From Nomia melanderi (Eukaryota > Arthropoda > Insecta > Hymenoptera > Halictidae): 64,000 nucleotides of DNA. The translations under genes were made by a program, and so were the position numbers. The notes beneath the pieces are model-generated. The model was not told the DNA's origin, ran no database searches, and saw nothing but the letters and a program-made list of their open reading frames with translations. Below, in pieces: positions 26,281-39,553 of this stretch. The stretch's first letter is position 1. The number at the start of each line of letters is the position of its first letter. The DNA lies in assembly GCF_051020985.1 (NCBI RefSeq), contig NC_135001.1, positions 13,943,896 to 14,007,895 of the forward strand. Direction: 5' to 3'.

Positions 26281-26526
26281 TAAGTCGCTCAGAAGGCAAT
26301 GCGGTTAAGTTTTTTAATGGTTTCTGATTTTTGTACATTTTAATGGAATAAATAATATTCTGTTTAGTAATTAAATGGTTTACTCGTTTCTTCGTTTCTT
26401 TCTAGGTCAGAAATACCTCCTTTTTATAGCTTCTGAATATGTTGTATAATAATTTCAGAAGCCAAAACATTAATTTTCCCAATTTTTGTTTTCTGGATTT
26501 AACCGCATTAGCTTCTGAGCGACTCA
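26281..26526. mobile_element. MITE with TA target duplication
   Basis: A 246-bp non-coding element with terminal inverted repeats of about 29 bp: the left end is TAAGTCGCTCAGAAGGCAAT and the reverse complement of the right end is TGAGTCGCTCAGAAGCTAAT. The dinucleotide TA flanks both ends (26279-26280 and 26527-26528). A TA duplication is typical of Tc1/mariner-type transposition, so it is probably a non-autonomous relative of that superfamily. It sits 30 bases right of the nested palindrome. Confidence 0.75.
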
Positions 26527-29500
26527 TATGTCTCTCATGTTAGCTCCATCGACCACCAAACTAAAGGTGGAAAGGGGTAAGGGGATTCTTCCTCTCACTG
26601 TGCTCGGGTCGACTTGGCTTTCGATTATATTAATTTTTTAAAATAAAAAAAGTATAAAAAATGTATTATTTAGGGGATGGCATAATATTAAGAATTCTTC
26701 TTTAATTACTAATTTTAATGACTATCCTTATCAACCACCTAAGAAATTCGCGAAACAATATCAAATTTCAATGCTTGAAAATCAGTCGCAAAAAGTTCCT
26801 CGGATTACAATTGAATAATGAATTTGCATGGCGTTATTTATTCAGTTCCAAAATTTCTTCACGTTAGTTATATAAGAAATTTTTTAACGAGTCTGAACTT
26901 CCCTCACTGCGGAGTTATTAACGACGGTGCAGTACAGACTCCAGAACTTAGAGAGTAATTTCATGTTCTTTAAGAAATTAACTAAGTTGCCGGCGTCGCT
27001 AGAGTATATTAGAGCAAAGTTGATGATTTGCTGTTCCAATACGGAGGACTGGTGTTTACGAAGCATATCATCCGACCGGTATCCAACGTTTTCAATTATG
27101 CGCACACGAAGATCAGCAAAAGAATTTTAAAAGAATACTTTTCTTTTATAAAGACATCAATCTATTAACTGAGAATGACAATCTAATTCAAGTTCAATTT
27201 CATTTTTAAGTAAATCCTTGTTTCTGCATCCAATCAACAAATAATTTGTGTATTTCATCCAAGAAATTTTATATGTCACTATAATAATAAAATTCTTTAA
27301 GGATTATTTATAAGACGATAATCGTTTTTGTATTTTATCATATTAATTTAATTTGTCTTGAGTTGCACTTTCATGAATATTCACGTTTGCGAAGTACGCA
27401 GTTGAAAGGTTAATAATTTTACGCAGTCCGTTAGAAGGCAAAAAAGAAATGTTACGTGGAAGTATTTCAAGCGATTAAGGTAGTAATTACCGATCGCCGA
27501 GAACTATATAGGTACCTCAGAATTTATAAAATTTCTCTTCATTGTTTCTCACTTTTAATAAAACAACCCCTACTCTACAAGTGGTCTCCCTTTCCTCATT
27601 AATCTGGGACAGCCCACTAACCGCTCGAATGCCGAGTATTTCATGCTAATTTTAAACCACGGCCACCAGCCTAATACGAATTTTGCGACGTTTCAGGTAA
27701 TCTTACATCAAAGTAGGAATGGTGAAATAATCTGTGAGTGAGTGCTGTAGGTGTATTTGAAGTGACATTTGAATGAATCAGACGGCGAATAGTAGGTACA
27801 TAGCAGGTTTCCATTATATATTTTCCTAAAAATTATGGGTCAGTCATTTAATCAAAAGTAGAAAAAAATTATTTAGTACTAGCACTTGGAAGAATGAAAA
27901 CTAATATAGAAGTATAAGCTACTGAAAGTGTTAGTTTTCATTTTACATCACTCAAAAAGTAATACGGAAGTAATCTAAACAATTATCAATATTTATATTT
28001 ATATTCATATTTAGCTGTAATTTATAAAAGTTTCAGGACCGTTGGAATGGTAGAATATAATAAAAAGGAGACTAATGTAAAGTTTAATTTAATATCTGGA
28101 GAGTAAAAATTTCTTCTTACAATTCCATAACAGAAACGTAAAAATGTTTATATTGGTGTTTATTGAAGTTAAATTAATTTGTAGCACGCACTGTAATAAT
28201 TCGTTGTCTTAATTCGTTGATAATATCAATGGTTTTGAAATGGGTTTGGTTAATATTCGGAAGTTATTTACATTTCCATCCAGCTGAAATTCTGGGAAAT
28301 TCCGTTTCGCTGGTTACAGTGAAGTCAAATTCAAGTGGCAGTTCAAGGTTATTGTGTGTTACGGTTTGCTATTTCATTTGTCTCTGCCCTGTTTCGTATA
28401 AAGCTATAGATACACGGACTCTTTAGCACTCAAATATCAAGAAGGACGTGGCGGTACCATAATAGAGGAAGCAGTTACCGATGTCATTCACTGTCGGTGA
28501 AACGGCCTTGAAGGGCTAGTTGTACTTGTACCTATAGATATAGACAAAAATAACGTTACATTACATTTGAAATGGAAAATATTGTTACCTATCATTTGAA
28601 ATTATACAGTTTGCATGGTAGTTTGAAAATTAATTATAGGAAATTTGAAGGTTTGAACATTGGAAAGCAAAAATCTAATAATCTGTAATTAGTAATTGAA
28701 AAATCCGAAAGCTAGAAAATTTAAAAGTTTGAAAGCTCCGAAAGTTTGAATATTTAAATAGTTGAAAGCTTTCTCTTTTTATAAAAAAAGAAACTTTTAA
28801 GAGGTTTCACAAGAGGTCTTCAGCCGAGAGAAATGAAAACACCTAAAAAAGAAGGAGTAGGATTCAGTTTTCGTGAATTGCCGTCGGATTAAAAACAATT
28901 GTCTACGGAACACAAAATTTTCTTTTGTCTACCACTTACGCCCTCATTTCGAGTGAATTGTTAAGATCAACGAGAAACGCTTAAAATTCAAAATAAACTG
29001 CGAAAAATAGATAAACACGATAAGTCAAGTTCTCTTACTCTCAATTTTATTCTGACGGAATACGAGAGTACACGGTCAAGTATCAAATCAATAAGTGAAA
29101 TATTGCATTCGTTTATCCTTGCATTTCAAGCACCAACTCTTTCATTGAAGTGCGCATTTCAAAACATGAGAAGCTCATCTTATCTTTGTACTATTCATCA
29201 TCGACCGGATGAATTTTTTATTCGTCCCATTTGAAAAGATTTTATTTGTTTTGTTTAATTCACTAATATATTCGAACGACAGGTTTTGTTCTTGTTGACC
29301 TTAATACCAATGAAAGTTGACCTTACCGGTTGACAATTAAACTGCAGATTTACTAAATTAATTAACGGTTCCTGAACAATGGCGAATCCTTGCCGGTTGG
29401 ACTAATGACACAACTGTACTCCTGCCACATGAACATTTCATTGATTTTACAGAGACTTTAATTACATCAATTTGTTCGCGGCAACGACACATGGTTCGCC

Positions 29501-31208
29501 ATGATTAAAATACGGGACAGCCGCGAAAGTTCGTTTTGTTTTTACGCGAGTAATGGGCCGCAAAATTTCGCTCGTGTCATGTGGCACGTGTCACAGACGT
29601 CATGAATGGAAAGTCACGGAAAGATTGTGACCGATGCTGACTGGACTAATTGTCGCTCGCATACCATTCCAAAGTGGGACACTTTTTTTAGGGAAATTGT
29701 TACGTTGGTGACGTTATTATCGGGAAAAATAAAAAATTTATCGCTGTATTGCGTGCATTTTTCAATCGTCTGTTATTATACTTTTCATAATTCAATCGGT
29801 GAACAATGTTCCTGTCAACGAGAAATAATAAAAAAGTATACTATATACATCTGAAGTCTGTGTTTGAATACTTCATACAAAGACCAGTTCATAATGAAAT
29901 TCGCCACATTATTATTAATACGAATTAATTATATACCTTACTCATAGATTATTCATTCTTTTGATCTAAGTATTGAATATTATAATTGTAACCATGATAT
30001 TAAAATACACTTGAGTTTTCGAATACTTTCAGCACAGAATTATTAAAAAATTGATTAATTTAGGAAAAGAAATGGATCAAGTTATTAGAAAGTGTTTTCA
30101 GTATTAAAATATGATTTTAAAAAGCTTCCTGAATGATGCAGTTCTGGGACACAAATTTGATAAATGAAAAAATTGAAAGTACAATCATTAATTGATTGAT
30201 TTATTTTTAACGTACCTTACGTACCTTACATAAAGAACGATTAAAGAAAATTCAAGGATCGGTAAAAATGTACTATTTGTGAAAAACAAATGAACAAGTA
30301 TTCGATATAGAATGCAAGAATTTTATTGCTAGTAACAGAATGTATTATTTGATGGGATTTCATTTGAGATCTGGAAACAAGGTACAGTCGTACGTTTTAT
30401 CCACCTTAACTTAAACTTGAGTTGATCCCGGACAAGCACAGCAAGTTTAACGGAAGTGAGCAATTTCCAGTAGTCCTTGTCTGTCAAATGTCTTGTGGCC
30501 AGCGGCTGACAACGAAAGTGATCCGGTAGTAGTCTGAAGTGAATTAACTACAAATGAAAATGGAAAAAAAAAGAATTCTATCTTTCATCGGATGTTTTTC
30601 GATTCGCGTTCAAATTATCACTTATATTTATACAGTACTTCTATGGACACTAATTTGTCGCAATGAACTGTAGTAAGTACTATGATGAAAAAAACATTCA
30701 TTTAAGAATCTATAAAATTACTCGTCATTTTGAGTTGAAAGATTTCTCGATTTCGAAGTTTAATTTAAAACACGAATGGTTTTAATCTTGAATATTTTTT
30801 CAGAGGTAATTCAAAATAGCACACTTTAATTTTTACTTTATTTAACGAACGGGAGGATGTAGTAATAAGCTTCCTTTTAAAAAATTCTGTGATTTTCGAG
30901 TTGGAAAACGAGTGACGCATAAAATTACGACAGAAGGTTACTTGTTTAAATAACCATCTGAAAACTGAAATTTTTGTATATTTCTCCTGCTAAATATTAA
31001 AACAATTATAATCACATGCGTATGAATTTCGAATCATTATGAATAGCACACGCGTTCGAAATGTCCCGTTTATTATTGTACAACTTTTCGTTTTTCATGA
31101 TTATTATAATTATTTGTAATGACATTTTCTTTTCACTCTTCTTTTAATTTGAACGACTCTTGATAAATTAAACGCTCGCCGAATATTTTCCCCAAAATCA
31201 TCCTCCCT
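26527..31208. other. Intergenic or intronic, no gene seen
   Basis: Mostly AT-rich sequence without a credible exon. The frames at 26884-27105 (minus) and 26927-27130 (plus) overlap each other and have no domain. Frames at 28217-28426 and 29606-29854 are likewise unsupported. A cryptically simple patch at 28615-28775 is the only structured part noticed. Confidence 0.45.
28615..28775 (+). repeat. Cryptically simple GAAAGTTTGAA-type repeat
   Basis: Variants of the word GAAAGTTTGAA or GAAAATTTGAA recur about every 15 to 20 bases (for example AGTTTGAAAGCTCCGAAAGT). No fixed period is maintained, so this looks like slippage-derived simple sequence. Confidence 0.5.
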
Positions 31209-31686
31209 TTAATCCCGCGCCCTATGATTTATTTCTCAACTGTAATCGATACAACTGCGTAGCCATTAATAACCTATTGAAAAACAAATTGTAGGTATAT
31301 GCTATGTCTATGTTTGCTCTAAAATAAAATAATTGTTAACAGAAGAATAAATATTTAACTTGAATTACTATTAAATCACTGTTCAATTACTGTTAAACTC
31401 TGTTCAAGAGTAATAGATTTTAAGTTTTTCTTCTAGATTGTTACAAATCCATAGAAAAAATTAAAACTTAACATTTTTATTATCTTCTGTCTTTCATATA
31501 AATACACATGGCTATGTGTCATGCAAATGATATTATTTATGTCCTAGACATTGTTGTATAGTAATAGATTTACTTTTAAATTTAAATTGACGTAAAAACA
31601 CCGATTCGGATATATTCGAACATTGTAGCAAAAGGGTTAAAATCTTCGCCATCGGTCTGATGCGTTATTACAAGGAAAAGAGTTAA
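31209..31686 (+). mobile_element. TTAA family B copy with internal insertion
   Basis: The left border is TTAATCCCGCGCCCTATG (TTAA at 31209-31212) and the right end is GGAAAAGAGTTAA (TTAA at 31683-31686). Its left 130 bases and right 70 bases align with 34113-34363. The extra 220 bases or so in the middle are AT-rich and contain several TTAA sites, so the extra length is probably a later insertion. Non-coding. Confidence 0.5.
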
Positions 31687-32010
31687 TTATCATCGAAATC
31701 GTCGTGTCAGCGGGTCGTAAACGATCTCTGGTCGGTCCAGCATGGAACAGTGAATCGATTCGAAGCGTGTTTCGAAGCGACGCGACACGACGCACGCCAT
31801 TTTCTTCGAGATGCGTTTGAGTGGCAGTAAGTGGCAGACAATTAGCGAATCGTATTCAATGTTACGACGTAACGGACAAATGCAGACGTGAATTGAGAAA
31901 GTGCTCGGCCGGTGGGAAAGATGGAAGGTCTGAAAGCGTGAGTTAGAAATTCAAACGGGAAAAGAAGGTGGAAAAGTGTCGCGCACTTGTCACGACGAAT
32001 ATAAAGTGGT
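31687..32010. other. GC-richer, CpG-containing block
   Basis: A stretch with many CpG dinucleotides (for example GAAGCGACGCGACACGACGC near 31776) directly follows the family B copy. No open frame of note, no clear splice pair and no known motif. It could be a regulatory region; composition alone supports this. Confidence 0.3.
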
Positions 32011-34112
32011 GTAGGAATTTCTACGCGAGGAAACAGTATATTGGCTTGAAATAAATAGCATTGTCAAGACGTGCACAGCAACTTTCGGGAAACGAAATAT
32101 TCAACAGATGTGAAATTGTATTTTCAAACGCGAGTAATACGCGAAGCATCCTCGTTTTTACCGGTGAACATAATTCTCGTTGAACGATTAATTTATATAT
32201 CTCTCTTGACTCTGTACCACTGAGGAGAAGAAAGCTTACATTGCAATCGTCGTTGGACTGTGAGACTAACATGTACTTTAAGATGTAACAAAAGCGTTAT
32301 TTTGAAAAATTGAAAAGTTTCATTAATGATTGTTTTACATGTATCTTCTTTGTGAATTAGTCAAGAAAACAAGTCAACAATATTTATTCTAATTGATTAA
32401 TAATAATTATTGATTAACTTTGACATTGTATCATCGTTAAGAGTGCTTTTGATGGTAGCGAAGATAATAACGCAATTAATTTTTCCATAGGTTTGAAAAT
32501 GTGAATGATTTCTGACATTTCACTTGCAAAGTTTCCTTTTAGCGAACCGTTTATTCTGAAAATGGTTTAACTACTTTTTGTAAAAAAATCAAGCTAGTGT
32601 TTATTATATTTACAATTCTATATTAGCTTTATATTTTTTAACGTTTTTTTTTAATGAACTGAATCTACTTTCAAAATAAACGTTTCACGTGTTTTTTAAT
32701 ATTCAACTGATTGATATTAGACGGATCATTAAAATAGGGACAATGCGTGATAGTTAGATATGAAGGTAGCATTTATTTATGTTCTTTCAGAAATACATAA
32801 GAATGTTCTGATAACATTTTTTTGAACGCATCGTGCAATAAATGTTCTCAACGAACCAATGAAGGGAGGGTCAAGATAATGAATACGTAAGACGAAATTT
32901 TATTCTTTAGGTGATAGTGAATGGTGCGCGCAAGCGAAATAAACCAAAACGCTTGCACTGACCGACTCCCTCTGGTTTCTCAACTACTTATCCTACATTT
33001 TCTGCGTACTCGGAATTTTGAGGCATACACTAATACTGCTTTAAAGTCGAACGCTACTTCAACAAGTCGGTATTACTTCTCTGGTGAAAATGAGAACTGC
33101 CTCTGCAGAATATTTCTCGAGACTGAGTGTTAGTGAAATAACGTTTCCTTCTGTTAAGTATTACGAGGATCGAATGAAGTAATTACATCTTCTACTGATA
33201 ATTAAAATTCTCATGTAAAATTTCCAATAATTTGCATTACCTTTTCACATTTTATAGAGATACACTCGTAGGGATCAATCAAATCAACAAACTAACAAAT
33301 TAATTGCTTTCAAAATCATCCATTCCGTAGAAAAACTACACGCAGCAATGAAATTTCACACAAATCGCCAATAAAGATTCGATTAGTAACTGTATAAAAA
33401 GAACATTGCGTTTCCATCATTGCGTTTTAAACTAATAGAAACAGTACGAGTAGATTAATGAAAAAGGACACATAGAATGTAATTTTCGTTATATAATGAA
33501 AAACAAAAATGTATTTAAAAAATATATAGGCAGTTTCCTGTTATGTCATGAACATTTTGCATACCACGTATCTCTGTAAATCATGTGATAAATAAATTTT
33601 CGGGAAAACACTGGGAACTATTGGTGCCTTTGTGCTGTAATATCATACAATTCAGAAAAAGGCGATAATCTATGATTGTTGCTATCGCTGTTAATTAACG
33701 GAGCTTGCTAAAATATTGTGCCACGATTGACGCGCAGAGAATTAACTTCATACGGTGAAGAGAATATATTTGTCAGGGATTATCGCACAATGTGGGAACG
33801 TATCGGAGAATTATTGAAATGCATACATTGTATATCCGCATTCGACCTACGTTGAGCATTTCCACTACGACACCGATGTGAATGGCTATCAAAAATGATA
33901 TTAACGACACGGATGAATAGAAATGAACTTGATAACAGCTATGAATGATTATCAAGTGAATCGCGTTATCGCACGATAAAAGATCCGAACCTGTTCCATT
34001 TACGGTTAGAAAGGTTGAAACGGATGCAGAGAGTCGCGCGATCATTTAATCGTTATAAATGGGCGTAGATTCGCAACGGCCTCGCATATCGTTCGGCAAC
34101 GAAAACATCGAG
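32011..34112. other. Intergenic or intronic, no gene seen
   Basis: AT-rich sequence. The frames at 32021-32272 (minus), 32921-33133 (plus) and 33773-34045 (minus) are 70 to 90 codons long without recognisable domains or supporting splice sites. Nothing else was identified. Confidence 0.45.
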
Positions 34113-34363
34113 TTAACCGTTTGCCCTATGACTTCTGTCACAACTATGCTTGATAAAGATGCTTTATCAATAATAGTTGATTAGAAAAAGAAAATACTTC
34201 GATGCGTATTCTATGTATACGTTTACTTCAGTGCTTAGTCATTGGTAATAGAAGAGTAATTTTTAATTCGTATTGAAAAAGGGTAAATAACATTTAGATT
34301 TGTCAAATTCAGTTGAAAGTTTTCGTCACGAGTCCGACACGATATCGTAGGGCAAGGGGTTAA
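34113..34363 (+). mobile_element. TTAA family B, best copy (piggyBac-like MITE)
   Basis: Direct TTAA repeats at 34113-34116 and 34360-34363 bound 243 bases whose ends are inverted: the left reads CCGTTTGCCCTA and the right reads TAGGGCAAGGGG. TTAA target duplication and C-rich ends point to the piggyBac superfamily; the element has no coding capacity and would depend on a transposase elsewhere. Decayed relatives in this window lie at 12601, 13213, 13455, 31209, 38446 and possibly 51081. The right TTAA is shared with the next element (family E). Confidence 0.7.
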
Positions 34364-34698
34364 CACTAACCGTACCGACACTTTTCCTACCGAAATCAAT
34401 TACATAACTGGCTACAAAAGAAAGGTAAACAGGTTAGATGAACAAATTTCTTTAAATGAACGTAGAAACAACAAAAAAGATAAAAATTAATACATTGATT
34501 AATTGGACAATATAGAAATTGATCTAAAGTTGAATTAACGAAAGAAAAGCATTCAATGATCGAAAGGATTTTAAAAATAAATAGTTTCATTTGAATACTC
34601 TAATAAATATATTAAAAAACTAAAACAAAATCTATTCTTACAATTTTTATAAGGATTACATATTAATTATACTAATTGCTCGGTAGTTTTAGTGTTAA
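34360..34698 (+). mobile_element. TTAA family E element, complete
   Basis: The left end is TTAACACTAACCGTACCGAC and the reverse complement of the right end is TTAACACTAAAACTACCGAG, so this 339-bp segment is bounded by inverted repeats that include TTAA. A decayed left part occurs at 14325-14490. The minus-strand frame at 34396-34590 is a chance frame inside it. It shares its left TTAA with the family B copy and its right TTAA with a family A copy. Confidence 0.7.
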
Positions 34699-34905
34699 CA
34701 CGTTAACTGCCATGACAGTCACTGCTTGAATTGTTGAAAATGACCTACGGTTTGGTCATTGTTTGGAAACAACTATGGAAAAGGTATTGATGTCGAACGA
34801 AAATATTTAGTAACATAAGATACTAGGTAACAGTGTAACGTAAGAACTATGATATTAAATTATTAATAATTATTTTTAGTACGATTCATCTTTGCTGCGA
34901 TAAAG
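34695..34905 (+). repeat. TTAA family A copy
   Basis: It begins TTAACACGTTAACTGCC and aligns over about 200 bases with 39554-39740: shared blocks include AAAATATTT-GTAACATAA, GTGTAA-GTAAGAA and ATTATTAATAATT. No right-hand inverted repeat was found, so the true right border is unknown. Confidence 0.6.
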
Positions 34906-37900
34906 TAAGTAGGTAGTGTATAAAACATTGAAAATTCTCGAGCTAATCAACGTCTGAATACTATTATTAACCAGTCACGAATATACTCGTGTTTGCTCAT
35001 ACACTGGCTTAAACAATTCTTGAAGTACAAAATTGTTTACGTTTTGATTACAATGTTGTTTCCCGTGGTCGACGGTGTATATTCGAGTTTATGTCTACGC
35101 TAACATTTCCATTGGGATTCGGTAATTCGAATTTTACTCGCATTTTAATGGTTTAACAAGGACGTGCATTACCTAGCAGGTCAACAATGCATTAAGTTAC
35201 ATCGCTGTCGTGTTTGCCAGATTTTATAGATTACCGCATTTAACGCGGATCGAAATCCGATATCGCGCAGAACGGGCAACCGTGCCTGACCGCGCACGCG
35301 TGCGCATTCTTGAATTTCTGTCGAACGAATACCGCAGATGATAAACTGCGATGCGACACATCAAATGTAAATTGTAACAAATCGATGTTGGCTATTTTAA
35401 ATTGCAAATAACAATCAATATCAAGCCTCTGTTCGTTTTGTCCAATGATAAACCTAGCGAGGATTAAGCTTTGATTCATTTTTTCGTTTGCCACCGTTTA
35501 CGATTCTGAATATCGTAAACATTTGAATCTTTTGTGAGCAATTTCGGGTGACCAACGAATGAGTAACAATGCTCACGAAAGGACAATTGCCTTAATTTTT
35601 CTCGTTGTCGACGAAGAAAAAGATGAAATAGTTTGAAAAATCTACGGAATACGTATTTAATTCTTTCCCTAAGCATTAAGTCCAGCTTTTAAAAAATCAA
35701 GTAACTGGTTACAATAATTACAATTCTACATTATACCTTTATTTGTTTTTAAATTGTTTCTGTTTCACCTTTTAGCTACGGCGGAACTAGCCTCCAAGCT
35801 ATACTTCTGCACGGCAAGGTTTAATCCGGTCTGCGTATTATAAATGTAGCACTGCGATAGAATAACTGCACTGATAGAATTTTCCACTGTGAAATTACGT
35901 TAGGTCATGCTATTATAGTGAACTATACGTGAATATGGAATAATGTAAACGGGAATATAAAAAACTAACAGACAACTATGTTTGATAACAATATAGAAAA
36001 CTATATATTAACGACGCGCAACTAAAACGACACACAACTTGCTGCCACGAAGGCCAAGGCCACTTTTCCTCGATCATTAGGCTTCCCTCTTTTATGGTCC
36101 TCCGTCGACATTCATTCTCGCACTCGCACTTCTTAAAAATATCCTAAAACTATGCTGAAAATTCTATATACTACACTGCACAGTTTTCGATGGCAGAGAA
36201 AGAATTGAGCCGCTATAGTGGTATATTGTTCAAAAAGATGATACACGAAAGCCACTATAGTGGCGTATAGTAGCTAGAAAGTTAAATGGACTTAAGCCAG
36301 GTTTCAAAACAAACGATTCGAATACGCAATTTTCGCGAAACGAACGGGTCACGATTTTTCCTCGAAAACGCGGCGAATCTTCGATCATCGATTTGGCCAC
36401 GCAGATGGGCAAATAATGGGATGCGCTAATTGCTGCTCGAAACAAGCCGATTGATTGATCGAAATAGTGGCGCGTCAATGATGCACACTTGTCGGAAGGT
36501 GTTCGCCTCGTCATCGATCAAGCACACCGTCAAAGTAAGGAGGAAAGAACGGGACGAGCAATCCTGATTAATCGCTGGGAATCTTATTAGAGTCGGCAGG
36601 AAGGGAAAAAGGCGTTAAACTAGGTTTATCGACGGTTTTTTTCTCTCCCCAGTCGTGAGAAAATATAATTGTGTAGTTATATATCGATCTTGATTCCAAA
36701 CTGTAGCGACTTCCATCTCCGTCGACGAGGGATATTCAATCAGCTGACTGGAAGTGGCAACTTCCCCTTTACTAACAAAATGATGAACACTTTTTACCAG
36801 TCGTGTAAAACAAAATTCTGGTCGGCGATGTAAGAAAACTGCCCGGAAGAAATGACGGGAAAGCGGAGATCGATCATTTGAAGGGTATTTGTAGAAAATG
36901 TTGTCAAGTGGCTAACATCAAGTTTCTCAAGAATGAGAAATAAAATTATTGCTATTGATGGTAGTATTTAAAATTTCAAGACGTGACAATGTGTATTTTA
37001 TTTAGAAGATTTCTTGAAAAAATGGTAGCGAGCGTGTTGAGATTCGCTGAGTATTAACCTGTTAATCGTTTTATCCATTTCTTTAGAGATTATTTTTTTA
37101 TATGAGATTATAATAGCTGTAGGAATATAAATTGAATTATAATAGCTTACATTGAAGAATAAATCGCTTTAGATCGGTATAATCCTTTCTTAATTGCGGC
37201 TGTATGAATATTTGTGGTTGGAAATCGCCCAGTTGACAAGCTCAAGAGGGAATTTTTCATTCTGCAGTAAAATTTTTTAATTAATATTGCGCTCTATGGA
37301 TCCTATTATCACAATTTTTGAAATATAAGGATCACTGATTATTATCATATTAATAATATGATTTACTCAGTCATATTAAAATTCTCAATTCTAATGTTTC
37401 ATATTAGTTTGATGCTTATATTTGATATTACTTATGTACTTACTCATCTATAAGTACATATGTATAATATTCTACGATTCGAACAGCACTTCATACTCAA
37501 ATATCGACCCCTCGATTACTATCCTGCTGCTCGACTTGGAACTTATGCCATCGATTATACCATTAACGGATTAGATATAGTACGATAATTGCTTCATCGA
37601 ATATTGTTATATGTGTATCAGCTACTATTAGGTATAAAGGTATGCTTCATCGAAGAACGTGCTTTTTCCATTTATCGTGAAAAATCGATATCCAATTTAC
37701 TATAGTAGTTACAATGCAGTAATAAACCTATGCGAAGAAATCATTTCCAAAAATAAAACGTAGAAGCAACGAACCTCTTGTCACAGAAAAATATGAAAAA
37801 TGAATAGCAAATATTGATACGAGAACGTTGAATTCATCTAGGATTTTGCATACTTCGTCCTGTGTATCCTATTTACCGACGCAGATCATTCGACGAACGA

Positions 37901-38445
37901 TTAATAGCTCGTTCATTAACAAATGAAAAACGTTCATTTGTTATTCAGGATTTATCACAATTGTATTTATAAACTGTTAATAAAGTAAACACAAGTTTTA
38001 TGATAAATATAGTGATGGTTGTTTGGATACTCAAAACTTTGCGCAATGTGTTCCATAATGATATTTCTCGCTTCGAGAACGTGATCCCGTAGGAACGTGA
38101 TTTAATTAACTCGACTCTCCGTAGATTCACGAGAAAAAGGATCTGGCCGAGAATTACGTCCTGATTTTTCACTTTCCGGAAAGTGCTCCGATTATTAAAC
38201 TTACCGAGTCAACGACGATTTTCTTTTGATTCATGTAACCAACAACAATGGTAGTCATCCTCAACCGCCTACACAGTTTCCTTATTAAATCCGCTTCCGA
38301 AAAATTCTCGTCGTACCCCGTACCCTCCATTCTTTTCTTAATTAAAATATATTATCGCGATCCATTCGCATGGCCTCCATTTAATGCAATCCTTTAAAAT
38401 ATTCTGTCCTCCATCGCAGAAGTCGTTTTATACAGGCAAACTTCA
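34906..38445. other. Intergenic or intronic, no gene seen
   Basis: No credible exon. GC-richer patches occur around 35220-35350 and 36280-36560. Minus-strand frames at 35240-35494, 35476-35676, 36230-36514 and 37945-38172 have no recognised domain. The pair of GCCRCTATAGTGG motifs at 36209-36264 is the only distinctive signal. Confidence 0.45.
36209..36264. repeat. Pair of CTATAGTGG palindromic motifs
   Basis: GCCACTATAGTGGC at 36251-36264 is a perfect 14-base palindrome, and GCCGCTATAGTGG at 36209-36221 is a one-mismatch copy about 42 bases upstream. They may be ends of a decayed element or a protein-binding site; I cannot tell which. Confidence 0.5.
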
Positions 38446-38639
38446 TTAACCTCTTGTCTCGCGATTTCTTTCGCAAATGCGCTCAGCAGAACTAGTTTAT
38501 TGGTAATAATGCTGTATAAAGGGAAAGAACGCTGCTTGCATTGTGTTTGCTTGTTTTGTTATAATTGAGATTAGATTTAGATGATTTAGAAAATTGATAA
38601 TAGAAAAACAGTATTGTGTTTCGATTAGAAGAAATTAAC
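38446..38639 (+). mobile_element. TTAA family B, left-part copy
   Basis: It begins TTAACCTCTTGTCTCGCGAT and aligns with the left two thirds of the copy at 34113, with shared TTTCTTTCGCA-, TTGGTAATAA- and TGATAATAGAAAAA-like blocks. The right end is missing or has been replaced by the tandem duplication that starts at 38640. Confidence 0.45.
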
Positions 38640-39041
38640 AATTTTTATATTTGTTGAATTGTAGCTCGAGATTCATTCTTAGAATCTTTGAGAAAGTAAT
38701 TAATGGGTTCGGTTGTATATTTGATATTTTAACGGACCTATTGATAAAAAGAAACTATCAGTATCATAATATACAGTAGATTTTCAAATGTAGAGATACC
38801 ATAAAGCGTCGGTTGTAATTTATAGAATACGTTTTAAATTAATTTTTATATTTCTCAAACTGTGATTTGATACTGATTCTCGGAATCCTTGAAAAAATAA
38901 TTAATGTGCTCGGTTGTATATTCGATATTTCAACGGACTTATTAATGAAAAGAAATTCTCAGTATTGAAGTATAGAATAGATTTTTAATTACAGAGATAC
39001 CATAAAGTTCCGCTTGTAATTTCCAAGATAAAATATTGTAG
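38640..39041 (+). repeat. Tandem duplication, 201-bp unit, two copies
   Basis: Unit one (38640-38840) and unit two (38841-39041) both begin AATTTTTATATTT and align throughout; shared blocks include AATTAATG-GCTCGGTTGTATAT, AACGGAC-TATT and AGAGATACCATAAAG. The units have diverged noticeably, so the duplication is old. Non-coding. Confidence 0.8.
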
Positions 39042-39553
39042 AACTTCAGCCGTGTGTATTTTCCCTCGGCCGAGAAAATAATTAAACCTCTGAATTGGAT
39101 ATCATTTTTTTACGCAGTCCCTCAGCGTTGAAAGTGCTGTTCACCGTATTCGCGTATACACGCGAGGAAATCGGGATTGCGTCGGCTATATGGAAACAAA
39201 GATCTCGGTTTCAGATTGTTCTGGTTCCGTGAAAGGGAAACAAAACAAAAAGAAAAAAAAACGCGAATGGACGAACTAAACCAGCGGAGAGGTGGAATTG
39301 TTTAGAGATTTCGAATCTTGTTTAAAGGATAATCTATGGCTGGCGTCTCGTCGTTCGAAAAATACCGAAAACGTGACCGTTGACTGATTCGTCGGACCGT
39401 TTACGAGTGGTACATTCGTTGCGACCAATTTGTCATGCGTGTGTATTTTCGAGAATTCAATAGCGTCGCTATCTATGTATAGGGAACAATCCACTTTCCG
39501 TTATCTTTTCGTGAAACAATTATCAGAGCACGTGCACTGGTCTACGAAAGTAG

